This document shows positions 1 through 11,506 of a DNA stretch of 64,000 bases, piece after piece. How positions within the stretch are numbered: the stretch's first letter is position 1; every line of letters starts with the position of its first letter. Position numbers and translations under genes: made by a program. The DNA is taken from contig SCHM01000004.1 in assembly GCA_004123355.1 (NCBI GenBank), forward strand, positions 4,000,316 to 4,064,315. Reading direction: 5' to 3'. This DNA is from Amphirosellinia nigrospora. Taxonomy: Eukaryota; Ascomycota; Sordariomycetes; Xylariales; Xylariaceae. Below the pieces are notes generated by a model, which saw only the letters and a list, made by a program, of their open reading frames with translations, searched no databases and had not been told where the DNA came from.

Positions 1-2592
1 TCTGAAAGTGCAGTTGCCCGAGCCCGGCCAGTCCAACAACCAACCCGAGTCATGGAATGGTCTTATTGCACTCAAGTATCAGATTGTCAAATGCCTCCTG
101 AAAGTCCGAAGTGTTTTCCCGAATCTCTTGCTGCCTCATACGCCCCATTTCTTTCAGGCTATCTGGCAAGAGCTGTCCAATCTCGAACCCTTGTATGAGC
201 AGGTGTATCTTCAAAGCGAAGCCCAGGGACGGCTGGAAGATGCAGACGGCCTGCCTTACACGCTGGACTTTCTAATAGAGGAGCTTGACTTTTTGAATCA
301 ATGTCTCAAAGCACCACCCGTTCGCAAAGAACTCGAGGCTCAGCTGGTCGCTCATGCAGGCGCCCACGAGACACCGTGGTTATTAGATATTTCGAAGTTA
401 ACTAGCACGTACGGTCAAATCACATTGGAAGAGATTCAACTCTGGGATATCGATGTATCTCTATACCTAGCGGAGGAGCAGTCCGTGAGTGCTAATTATA
501 CGCCTCGTACTGCCTGTGGTGATCTCTTCATCAAGCTGGGTGAATGGCTGGACCAGAAAGCTTTAGAGGGTCTCTACGCGTATACAAAATCTCTTTTTAC
601 GGAGAATGCATCCTGGAGAAAACAAGAAGCGGCTCTCTATCTACTTAATATGTTGTTGAGAGACTATCTAGATTGTGGCAAGGCTGTTTCGCCGGAGCTA
701 AGCCAAGCTTACTTGGAGCTTGTCAACCACTCCATTAACCAACCTCAGCAATCGCTCCTTCGGGCCAGGGTTACTTGGTCGCTGGCATCTTATCGCAATG
801 CAATGGAATAGCTGCTAACCTGATGGACCGAACAATCGATGCGATAGGCTCCGAAGAGTCCGAGCTTGTTCAGGCGGCCTGCATCAAAGCAACTGAAGCA
901 TTCATCAGTAGTGAAGTCAGTGGTGTCGCGGGCAATACCCAACTTCAGGCGAAGATAGTTGCTGCCATCAACCAATGGATGTCGGGGCAGGATATGACTG
1001 ATATTGAGGACGCCGACGATCTGCTTGTCACCCTAGCTGAGACACTACGGGCTGCAATTCAGATTGATAAGGCAATAGCAGTCTCCAACGACGTTCCTGC
1101 TCTTGACCTCCTATTTCTTATTGCCAAACACGGTTCAAATAACTGGCAGGTATGTTTAACAAGGCATGGCTTCGTCTTCTCTTATGATAATACTAACAAA
1201 GACTAGGTTACAATGCTTATCTGCGAGACGTTTGAGGATATCGTGCAAACCATGTCTGACCCGTCTGCATACCAAGCTCTGTGCCAAAAGGTGCTTCCTT
1301 CATTGACTGGGGCTTTTAATGTTGCTGATGTTACGCTGGACAACCCTCTAGTAATTGTAAGTTTGTGGGACTCGATGTTGACTGAATGAGCCGCTTACTG
1401 TGCCCCCTATAAAAGTTTGCAGCCGAGTTGATGGCTTCCCTTACACAATACGGGTCTGAGCCGTTGCCTCCCGGCTTCGTGAACGCTACTTTACCTAAGC
1501 TTACCAGGTTACTAATGGAAAGTAACGAAGGCGAGATCTTACGACCAGGCGCCGAATCCGTCAAGTATCTATTGGCTCACGACCATGAACAGATGTTCAA
1601 TTACCATGATGAGAACGGCAGATCGGGCCTGGAAGTTTGCCTTCACATAATTGATCGCCTGCTAGGAACCGCGATTGAAGATAACGCGGCCTCTGAAGTT
1701 GGTGGACTTGCCGCCGAACTTGTTGAGAAGGCTGGCCATGAACGCCTTGGCCCCTTCTTACCCAGCTTCTGCAGGCTGTAGCTAACCGGTTGGCTACCGC
1801 CGAGACTGCAACCTTCATTCAGTCTCTCATCTTGGTCTTCGCTAGACTCTCCCTTGTTGGTGCCCACGATGTCGTCGAATTTCTAACAACTATTCAAATC
1901 AACGGACAGAGTGGTTTGCAAGTTGTCATGAGCAAGTGGCTTGAGAACTCGGTTAATTTTGCGGGTATGACGAAATTAGGCAAAAGTAGGTGCACTGGTT
2001 TCTTTCCGATTTCGTTTGCTAACATGACAATAGCGTGATTGCGCTTTCAAAGCTGTATAGCTTAAATGACGCTCGTATAGCGCAAACAATGGTTAGGGGT
2101 GAGTTGATTATGCCTGCAAGTGACAGGATTATGACGCGTTCTCGCGCCAAGCAGAGTAAATCTCAACCCAACTTGCGTTTTGCTCAGCCAATGCTCATTA
2201 CATCTCTAGACCCAGACCAATACACAATTATTCCTGCGCCTCTGAAAATTCTCAAGGTGTTAATCGAAGAACTTTTGTCGGCCTCAGGGCTCGCAAGTGC
2301 GCCTGCTGCTGCCGCCGCTGCAGCAGCGGAGTTTGCAGACGTGGAAAACGATGACGATGGATGGGAAGATGACCCAGATGCCATCGATCTTAACCTTGGC
2401 TCAACCAAGGCAGACCTTATGGGCTATTTAGAGGCCAGCAACATGCGTCACCGCGATGACGAGACGCAACAATATCTCTCCGAGTTCTTCGTCGCTGCCG
2501 CTAGGGATAATATTGCGGGTTTTGGAGAATGGTACAACAGCCTCACAGACGGCGAAAAGGAAAAATTAAGTGAGATGGCCAATGCCCAATAA
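1..2592 (+). CDS. KAP114: Karyopherin-beta nuclear import receptor, Kap114/importin-9 type (5' partial)
   Basis: Importin-beta family receptor that carries histones and TBP-like cargo through the nuclear pore (family knowledge). The window opens inside the gene. Seen: HEAT-like helical repeats, then an acidic loop (ENDDDGWEDDPD) near the C-terminus followed by a conserved tail (YLSEFF...LTDGEKEKL), which is the importin-9/Kap114 signature and not that of other karyopherins. Three introns: 1150-1206, 1357-1415 (AAAG acceptor, phase 0) and 1986-2033. The reading frame changes by one lost base twice, near 768-771 (GGG run, ..LLRAR/GYLVAG..) and near 1768-1771 (CCC run, ..GPFLP/QLLQAV..). Both sit at short homopolymers and the protein reads smoothly across them, so I infer assembly error. 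Family call good; the exact orthologue rests on the acidic C-terminal part. Confidence 0.8.
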
Positions 2593-3655
2593 TCTTGAGG
2601 GTGGCGGAGACGTTCTTAGCACACTGATGGGTTGCTTGACAATGAGTTGTCGAATTATAATGAGGGATAGTATACCAATGTGGAAGTACCATCGTGTAAT
2701 GGGCCATGAGCGAGTTTGACATAAGACAAACGAGAAGTTGATGGCGGGAAAAAGCCCCATTCATTTGTTCAAAGTGATGGATATCATTAAGGACTTTCTA
2801 GTTGTGTTCTTATCAACCGGAAAAGCTAGCGTGAGGGAGGTATTAGCGGATACTAGAGGTCTCTATAGCTAGATTATCTGCCTTTGGTGCTGGGACCCTA
2901 TGTGTTGTGGTGAAGCAGTAGCTAGTATAGTAGTCTAGATACTGCACGCTTGGTGATCGACTATGGCTTGATGTTGGTTTGATACAGGTCTCCAGAGAAG
3001 CGTTACATTGAAAATAACACCACAGACATAAATTCAACCATGACCAATTTCTTAATCCAAAATGCCTGACTACGATTATTTATATAGATACGAAGACATC
3101 GAGGCAGGCACTGACGAGCGAGATTGTCGAACGAACTTTGTGTATTAATTTGCTATCATATCTCGTAGACCGACCAGTGGATAGCTCGGGCAAGCCAGCC
3201 GGTCGGTCAGAAACATTTCACGTCGTAACAGGCATTAATCTAGGCGCAGACAAAACGACCTACAGCCGCCAGTAGAGTGTGTTCCGACACGTTATGTTAT
3301 GACGCGTCCCTGAAAAGGCCTTCGTTGTACAAACACCCTTTTCTCCGACAGTTTTTTGTACAAAAGCAACAAGTCAACGCCATGGGCGACGAATCTTCGT
3401 GCTCTACTCATGTTCAAGTTTAAGCCCAAGCTCGTCATGTTCATCGTCGCAGGAAGGCGACGGTAGACATCCCCCCAACGCCTATAATTTTCGCCTTCCA
3501 ATTCCGCTTCCAAAAGAGCCTTAACCAGTACGCCAATCTCCCAACCCCTACAAGGACTCTCTGTATCAACGCTGACTCCTCGCGGGCGTCTTCTCTCTAG
3601 GCGTCGCCTGTGCCTGTGCTACTTCCACCGCCCTTGATCAACGCGCGAAGGCTGA
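2593..3655. other. Convergent intergenic region
   Basis: Lies between the 3' ends of the importin (+) and the RhoGEF (-). It should hold both 3' UTRs. Short ORFs here show no family resemblance. I see no RNA gene or repeat. Confidence 0.5.
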
Positions 3656-6600
3656 TCATCTCCCTTTGAGACGAGCATTATCCTTCTTCAAGCGCGCTGT
3701 CTCCTCGCTCGAGTCCTTAATGCGGCCGATAAGCTCTTCTTTCTCTTCCCGCCCCTTGCCCTTGAGAGCCTTAACGATCTTGCCGAGCTCGCTATTGAAT
3801 TTTTCGTATAGCAGCTCGTTCTCGGCCATCGTCTCCTTGTAAAGCTGGTCAATGGCTTTCGCCTTGGCTTCGCTGGCCTTAAGAGTGTTCTCCATGTCTT
3901 TTTGTAGTTGGTCCTGGCGGCTCGTGACTTGCCCCAGGATGCGTGGCAGACGCTCCTCGAGTGCCTGCACGCTGGATGAGAGTTTCTTGACATCAATCGT
4001 CCCGCTGCGGGGGAGGTTGGAATTCACCCGAGCCATGTCTGCAGAGATCTTGGATAGTTCGGACCGCAGACTTGAATCTACCTCTTCCACAGCATTCTTC
4101 TCCACCTGGAGACGTTCTCGTAGCTTTTGGGGTGATTGCAACCGTAATTTCCCCGATGGTTTCGTTGGGCTAGTCGTCGGCCGCGTGGGCGACTCAGGCA
4201 AATCGCTTCCAAGATCCCGGGACGGCTTCAGCGTGGGGATATTGGAAGTTGATAACCCTTTGAGATGTCTCTTTCTAGGAGATTCATTTGATGGAGAGTC
4301 CGATTTCAGTACCTCTTCGATATTCTCTTTTTGTTTAGACGAACGGAATGTAGGACTTGAGTATTGGTGCGTATTCGGACTGATAGGTATTTTCGATGGA
4401 GGTGGAACACGTGGTCCAGAGTTAATCTTCTCAGAGGTTTCTTTCATATGTGACAGAGGCTGCATTTGCAGTTCATCATCAAGATTTGCAGCTTCCATAA
4501 GGCCCTTCAGATCCGATAGGGAGCTGCGACGTTTCTTTTTAGGTGCCTTGACTGCAATTTCGTCGCCAGGCTCCCCAATTGTCTCCAGCTTTTGTGGACT
4601 TATTGGGCGGCTAAAAGGGTCATCGAAAGCCCCGGCAATCGGTGGCCTATCTCTTGATCCTGGGCGCCGTAGTTTGTTGGTTCCTGATACTATGCCAACA
4701 TCAACCGAATTTGTCCTGGTTACAGAAACTCGAGAGAGGCTAGAAGGCTCTCCAGTTGCTGGGTGCCTGGCGTGCTTACTCAAGCTACGCCAGACAGAAG
4801 GCCGAGCTTCTGAATCGGTTTTGCTGTTTTGACGCATCAATAGGTTGTCAAAGCCGAATTTTCTCCTTAACGATGACGTGTTTGATGTCATTGAGCCAGT
4901 GTGAGGTTTCCCACCTCGGGTCGGCCAATTTATTGGTTCAAACAACGACGCCCCAGTACCAATGTTGAAGCTGAAGCTCCCTGGACCGTCATCAAAAATC
5001 CGGTCGCAATCTTCAACAAGCCGATCTAGCAGATTGATGTAGTTGGGCGCGCTGTCATTGTCAACAAGGACCTCGGCAAATGCAAGTGTTAAGCCGCCTC
5101 TGTCGCTATCATTTTCGCACCCATCAAGTAATTCAGCCAAAAGTTTGATGAGAGCCGAGAATGCCCTGCGATTCTGAGGTGCTATATCGGTAAATAGATA
5201 GCGAACAAAGTCAGCAAAGTCACCTGGCAACTTCTTAGAAGCCCGTTCTTGCAGTGCATCGAGCGCTTTAGTTGTGATTATTGGCCCCATCTGGTTCCGC
5301 CAGGCAAAGCGAACGAATTTCTCAAAGGCCACGAAGACAACGTCGGCGGTTACGTCTGGGGCGGTTTCGATTTCAAAAGGATTCTCGATAAGTCTGTTGT
5401 AAAGGTCGTTCACAGATAGTTCATCGACCCCAGATCTGTTCAATAATGTTCGGCCCTCGAAGCTTCCTTTGCGCTCCAGGAGACTAGCCATGTAGCCCGC
5501 GAAGGTCTGTTCCAGTCTAAGTATTGGGTTCTCAAGTTGGTCGTCATCGGGACCGCCTCGAGAATCATCTCTGCTTTTAACTGAGCCATATAGAGAAACA
5601 GCTTCTCGAGTACTATTCGAACGGCTGATCTGCCCTGGGAGAAAGGGTGAGCTGAAGCTTGGATTTTCTCCTGTCAATGTTCGTTGAAATTTGGGGACAC
5701 TCGCTGTCTCCGAAGAATTGGATCCACTAAGAAAGCTTGATAGATATTTGACAGGAGATGAAGCTAAGAATGATCTAGTCTTCTCGATCCTGTTTGAAAC
5801 ACTTAGTCCGCGCAGAATCTTGATGTTCAAAGAAACTAGCGCAGGGGTTAAACTCGGGTTTGCAACATCGAATTGCGTGCTAAGGAATTGGATAACTAAA
5901 AGTCTGTCAGTCATCTGCCGAAATTTGTTGGGTACCTTATTTAGTCTTACTTCTCCTAGAAAGTGTAGGTAAAAAATCCTCCAGAGCAACTTCGTCGGTC
6001 GTGCGCTGTCCATGCAACCCAACCGTGGTTATAACCACCTTTTTCAGATCTCCAGTCTTGATGTCGGAGGATATTTCCACACCGTAATGGCCAACTGGGG
6101 ATCCCTTAGTACCTTTTCATGATCAACCACGATGCGAATAGGAGCTGGCTCTTTGCGTCCTTCTATCAGCTGGTCGAGACCCTCTTGGAAAACGGCAGCA
6201 AATAGACTCAGTCCGGTATCCGGCATCCTCACGGATCTAAGAGTCCAGGAAGGGTCTTCGCGCTCTTTCTCCGGAAATCTGTTTTCTATCCTCGCCTTGA
6301 CGATGTCCTCGCTCCACTTCGCAGATTTGCCTTCGTATAATTCCTGTAGTGCAAAGCACCTCGAAGTAATGGCTGTGTTCGTCACAAAATCGCCTGCATG
6401 AGCTCCTTTCATCTCCTTTATGGATGTCATCCAGGTCATGCGGCCATCGGCTGATTCGGTGAAACGAACATCGGCAAGTTCGTGCCATCCCGCAAAAGCC
6501 AGCTCATATGAGCTTGGTCCACCAGCGGCATTAGTCATGGACGCAAGTAAGCCAGCCGCCGATGGTTTGTCAATCTCGCGTAAGAGATCCCGTGCTGTCA

Positions 6601-8219
6601 TGTGAACGCCATAAAGCTTTTTCACAATGACAATGCAATCAGAAAAGACGAGGAACATACCGGCTCTCTCATCTGATTCCATTTCTGCTGTGCTTGTACT
6701 TTGATAAGGAGCAGGTATCTCTGAGAAATCAGCTGCAGTGACCAAGCGACCCCGCGGGTCAAGATCGGTAGGCCAGCTTTCAATCATATTTCGTAGTCGC
6801 GTGCTCACATGTGGTTTATCCGCTAGGGGATCATCCATTGAGCAGATATTTGCTATGATGTCTCGCGCTTTTAGCATAAACTGAAGTGCAGGGTGTGTGA
6901 TTGGTAAGCAGCCAACGATCTGGTCTATCATTAAGCTGTAACGGGGGAGGCGTTGAACAGGCTCAATCACCGTAGGAGCGAAGATGCTGTTCACCCGTGA
7001 GTGCCACCTGTCGGTAAAGGTTGATTGTTGATTGATAAATGATGTAATGAGTTGCGGAAAGTTCTGGCTCGATCGTATGTACTCTTGGTACAGTCGGTGA
7101 ATTTGGGGAACCATTCCAACATGACCTTCGCCATCGCCACAGCGCCGCTCCCATCCTTGGCCTTCCCTGACACGTTTCCGACACGCTCCCTGATACGCCT
7201 ATTCTTGATGATGAAATACCCGACTCTGCGTCCTTCTTCGCGACGTCCTCTGTGTCGTCCAGAACCTTACGCAGTCCTTGCATAAAACCTGTATTGATTT
7301 CGAGTATCTTGTCGGACGATCTAGGAAACAGTCTGTCCACGTCCTCTGCTGAGGGGCTGAAGCTATTCGGTTGCGGTCTTAGCTTTGTTTCGTATTCACT
7401 CGCGACGTGGTGCACTAATTCGTCAGTTTCGCGACATATCGCTCTTCGTCTCTACTAATTCAACCATTTTGAGCCTCAACTCCAATTTCTGATCTTTAGA
7501 AAACGACTTTGTCCGGTTAAGCGCACTAGGCTTAGAAGGGGCTCGTCGTAATCGCGTAGTTGGCAAGAATATAGACTCGCCAAAGAACTTGACCAATGGC
7601 GTATACGTTCGGTATTGTCGCAAACTGGGGTCCAAAATATCATCTTCATCTTCCGGGATATCCTCAAAGTCGGCAGGTTGCAAGGGTACGATTGAGCCGG
7701 GTGGTAAAACAAGGTCAATATCGACGTTGCTGACATGTTGTGTCTGCAAAGCTATTTGAAGTTTCTGAATCACATCGATAGTATTTCGGCGCGGACCATA
7801 GACTTGGCGATATCAGCAGCATGTTGATCGCCAAAGAGGCGAGAAGACCCGGGCCGGCGCCCTCTCGTCGCCGGATATTGCTGTTTGATGTGATCCTTCA
7901 CGACGTCGGGAAGTTCATTGAAGTACTTGGATAGGCCGAAAGCAAGCGCACGGTAATACTTCATCGCCCTGGAATTCGCGGGTAGGTGGTGAACAACATT
8001 ATAGAAAGGGGAATTTGGCGATATGGTAAGGCGTGGAAAGGACTGGAGGCCTGCTAGGGTATATATGTGAACCTGGACCCGTGAACTGTTGAAGGTATAG
8101 TTGGCCGTAGTCGAAGGGCCGTGGAAGATTAGGATGGGGAGGTGGCCGAGCAGCGGTCGTAGCCTGGTAAGAGTGACATGATCTGGCGACAAGGCCAACT
8201 CCTCGGTAACGCGGACCAT
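3656..8219 (-). CDS. BUD3: Bud3-like Rho guanine nucleotide exchange factor (DH domain)
   Basis: Predicted GEF for a Rho GTPase; in filamentous fungi Bud3 proteins act at septation sites and activate Rho4 (family knowledge). Product about 1504 aa. Order seen: an N-terminal Bud3-type domain (about residues 25-150; SRVQVHIYT, SPNSPFYNVV, RRPGSS), a DH domain beginning LVET.ERYVAKL and ending with the CR3 motif EPVQRLPRYSLM, a PH-like stretch, a long Ser/Pro-rich region, and a C-terminal coiled coil (about last 180 residues). One intron at 5896-5950. Six one-base losses break the frame, near 7785, 7457, 7432, 7205, 7090 and 6080; counting them gives exactly 1505 codons, and every flanking segment is conserved-looking, so assembly error is likelier than decay. 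The start is the first ATG of the N-terminal domain frame; an upstream exon is possible. Confidence 0.7.
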
Positions 8220-9249
8220 GGTCGCTCTAATGGGTCATCTGGATCGATTGGGTAAGAAGCAAACGAGTGTGAAGAAGCGACGAGGGCGCCTCGAACGTTG
8301 GCGGGTGACCGAGTCGACTTGGGCGAGGCGTCCAGCAGGAAACTATGTTGCACGCCCAGGCCCAGCGAGACCCTTCCTCCTCCCATAAACAATCGAGTCC
8401 GCGATGTCGCTTATGCGGCTGGGCGCCGTTACACAAGTGCCAGATGCGGCAGGGTTTTACTTGGACGATAATCAGTAACGTAAACAAAGCCACACCATAC
8501 TAATGACGGTACGGTCGTAAAGCCCAGGCACAATATAGCCAAGAGGTAAAAAAGATCTGAATAGAAAGGAAGAGTCGATACAAGAAGAGAAAAAGCGATA
8601 AAGTGAGCCTATACCATGGATGCCGCCAATAAGATGTCATGCAGTGTTTGGTGGTAGTGTATAACGAGGCGGTGGACCGGACGGGATGGATTCGAATACC
8701 GGTGTCCAAGACCTTCAATGACCCCCTTTGTCTCATTGGGTCATTGGGTCGGGGAATTTCTATTTTGAATTTTGGGCAGCACGCGCGTTATAGGCATAAG
8801 TGTGGGGCCGTACCTTGGGCCTACCTCTGGCGGGGTCAGGCAGATTAGGTAAGGTACCTGATGACAAGGAGAGGAGGTTCAATCATTGATGTTGCTGATT
8901 CTTGTCACATATAACCTTTTTGGAAGTAGACACGTGCTATAACATGCGCGCGTAACACGTCTAGGCTAGTATGCTTGCTAGTTACCTACATCTACATGTA
9001 GGCACTTGTTCTCAACCATTCCCTTAATAGATGTAGGTACCGTAAGTAGGTAGGTAACGTATTAAGAGGTCGCCTAAGTACCTATTTCAACCCACCCCCC
9101 ACTTAGGTAGGTAGGTAGGTACCTACATACCTAAGCATACCTATCCCCACGAGCAAACACACAAGGGTTGTGGCATCCACAGCCTCCCTCCTATCTACCT
9201 AGGTACAGTAGTCATAATACTATATTACCATTTTCAACTTGCATATTAT
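8220..9249. other. Intergenic, divergent promoters with TAGGTAGGT motifs
   Basis: Shared upstream region of the RhoGEF (-) and the Dcc1-like gene (+). From about 8960 to 9205 it is dense in the TAGGTAGGT/ACCTACCTA motif, including a long run around 9105-9135. No coding signal. Confidence 0.6.
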
Positions 9250-9735
9250 ATGGTCGAGGAACGATCTAACAATATGTCCAGTCAAAAAGACACGGGTATT
9301 CCTGTGTTTCACGCGCCTGATGGCATTAGTTATAAGTTGATGGAACTGCCGCCTGAACTTCTTGAAGCCCTCGAATCACCTAACCCTCCAGAGTCAGTGT
9401 ACCTCTATTCCTATCTACTATTTCGCTACATGCCTCAGTGCCTTCTGACGATCATCTGAAATTAGCTTGAGGCTTGAAGCTTCAGCCAACTCGGCCGTTC
9501 TCAAATGTGGCTCACAGGCATGGGGCTCCGTCAGAAAAACACGTCGAATGCATTGATCCTGCTCAGGCCTGGCGATATCACCCAGGCATCACTAGCCCAG
9601 ACACCCCAGGCTCAAACAGGCCTCAATTTTATCTCCACCATCCACGATACCATTGAACTGGTTCCCGAGTCAACAGACAAGCCCACACTGCTGACGAAAG
9701 GGAAGTGGCACGAAAGATTTGCCAGGGGCAGATGA
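9250..9735 (+). CDS. DCC1: Dcc1-like sister chromatid cohesion protein, short form
   Basis: Dcc1 belongs to the Ctf18-RFC clamp loader that loads PCNA and supports sister chromatid cohesion (family knowledge). Seen: YKLMELPPELLEALES, then SANSAVLKCGSQ and LRQKNTSNALILL, the N-terminal Dcc1 pattern (LxELPPELL, SAVL, LRQxxTSNxLxLL), and a short end TKGKWHERFARGR. Intron 9397-9465 (GTGTAC donor); its phase does not close cleanly, so a base may be missing near the donor. A one-base loss in a G run near 9523 separates W-G from L-R-Q. The product is only about 135 aa, whereas yeast and human Dcc1 are near 390 aa: either a short fungal form or a missed 3' exon; I see no convincing continuation to 10,000. 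Confidence 0.6.
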
Positions 9736-11506
9736 GAGCCACCTCGCTCACCCACTCTTCGCTCATAGACAGCAAAAGACACATACCACCAACAACCTTG
9801 CAGATAGTTGGCGAAATACTAGGTCTGCATTTAGCCAAGATTCTTGTCGGGCCTGGTAGCACACAATGCTTCTGGCCACGCGAGCCAAAATCTGATGGAG
9901 GTAATACAGCGGCAACACTATCTATACATAGACAATCATAATCGGTTGCTTCAATTGACACGAAATAACGCCGCGACGTCAGGATCAACTAGCATTCTCC
10001 GAAATGGAGGTATATAGATTTATTTCCTTCCCAGGGGTTTCCCAAGGCAGTGTTACCTAAGGCCAATGGAAGTATACTGAATGCAAGGAGTATTGAGGAG
10101 AGACGCGAAAGCCAACTGCTAAGTAATCACACGATATTGCGGCTTTGGTTGACTTTTAAGGTACGCTATACTATTAACACGATTAATTCAGTTATGCTGT
10201 AAAATTATCATAATTGCATTTCCTCAAGTCAATATAGCCAATCAATTATTTATCCCAAGGCCAAACATGATGTTTTGTTTGTCAGTTACTTAATATACAT
10301 ATATACACATAGTAGCTATTACCTACTACTTTGCGGCCGTGAATTGGCTTTTGCGCCTACCCAGTTAACAGAGCGGCCGGCTGTGAGGTACCAAGGCTAC
10401 AGGACATGTGTGTAGGTACCTACATAATGCTCAGTATCACTGCCGTCAATCCGCCAACGCGGCAACCTTAAGTAATCAGCTGAGTATTGTTGTTATAGTA
10501 CCTAGGTTAGCTAGTGCTACACCACCCGGCTGGCTGGATTAGATCGTAACAACTCCAGCAACCTGCATTTCACCCCAGAGCAAAGCCATTTCAACGCCGG
10601 CACTCTCTTCATCTTCCCACTCTCTACTTATTGCCTTGTTCTATTCACTACTCCGGGTGCATTGTCTGTGCTTATTATTTATTTTTTGTTGAGCACTTAC
10701 GTTCGGACCCCTCAGGGTTAGGCCCCGCATCTGATTCCTTCCTTTCCCTTCCGTACCTTTGGCTGCCACCGAAGCGTACTCTCGGATGCCAACAGTTCTG
10801 TTATAAAAGTACGCATGTAAAGCCGCCAGTGTGTAAGTGACATTTACCTCGGGTAACCATTTCTCGTTTTACAAACTCTCAGTTCACGACCAATACCAGC
10901 GCGTGCTTTCGGAGTACATATCCACCGTATCGCAGAATAGCCATAGCACGGACAGGCCATAGCCTCGCAGCCGACAACTGAGACAATGTGTCGCAAGCTA
11001 CCTGGAATTTGTCTTCTTCGCAGCGTTCATTGTGCCTAGTAAGGCGAACAAGCATTCCTATTCAATCTATAGGCAGAATCGCGATTCACGAATGGATCAC
11101 CATCGAGCCTCTCAAGGTGGCCCAAGCATCCAAACATCTAAACATCTAAACAAAACTTTCCTCCTTGTCTTTCCCCCTTCCTTAGGAGAGTTTACCTCGC
11201 TTCTAGTCATGCCAAGACTCGTCTTAGCTTAAACTGTTACAATCTTGTCTCTTCTCGACACGTGTGATGTTGTCATTCTTCACAGTTCTTACATAAATCA
11301 ATGTTCCTAGTCCCATTTGGTTATGCCAATGTGTTTTAACCCGCCCCGAAACGTTTTATCATATCGCTAATCGACTTGTTCATTCTAGACAACAGTGGCC
11401 GAAGGCATTACCTTGGCAATTTTTCTTTGGTGTACTTGTAGCTCAACTTGTCACGTTGTCAACATCACTGCTATCGCCAGGTTTCTGATTGCGTACAGAC
11501 GCGCCA
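9736..11506. other. Long intergenic region and probable 5' leader of the RBR gene
   Basis: About 1.8 kb, AT-rich between 10,100 and 10,330, with TAGGTACC-type motifs at 10,410-10,430 and 10,500. The stretch 10,560-11,480 is CT-rich with several GTAAGT-like and CAG sites, as expected of a long spliced 5' UTR. I see no supported ORF. Confidence 0.45.

Noticed and set aside
3852-4832. 326-codon plus-strand ORF opposite the RhoGEF
   Set aside because: Ser/Arg-rich antisense shadow of the low-complexity region; no domain.
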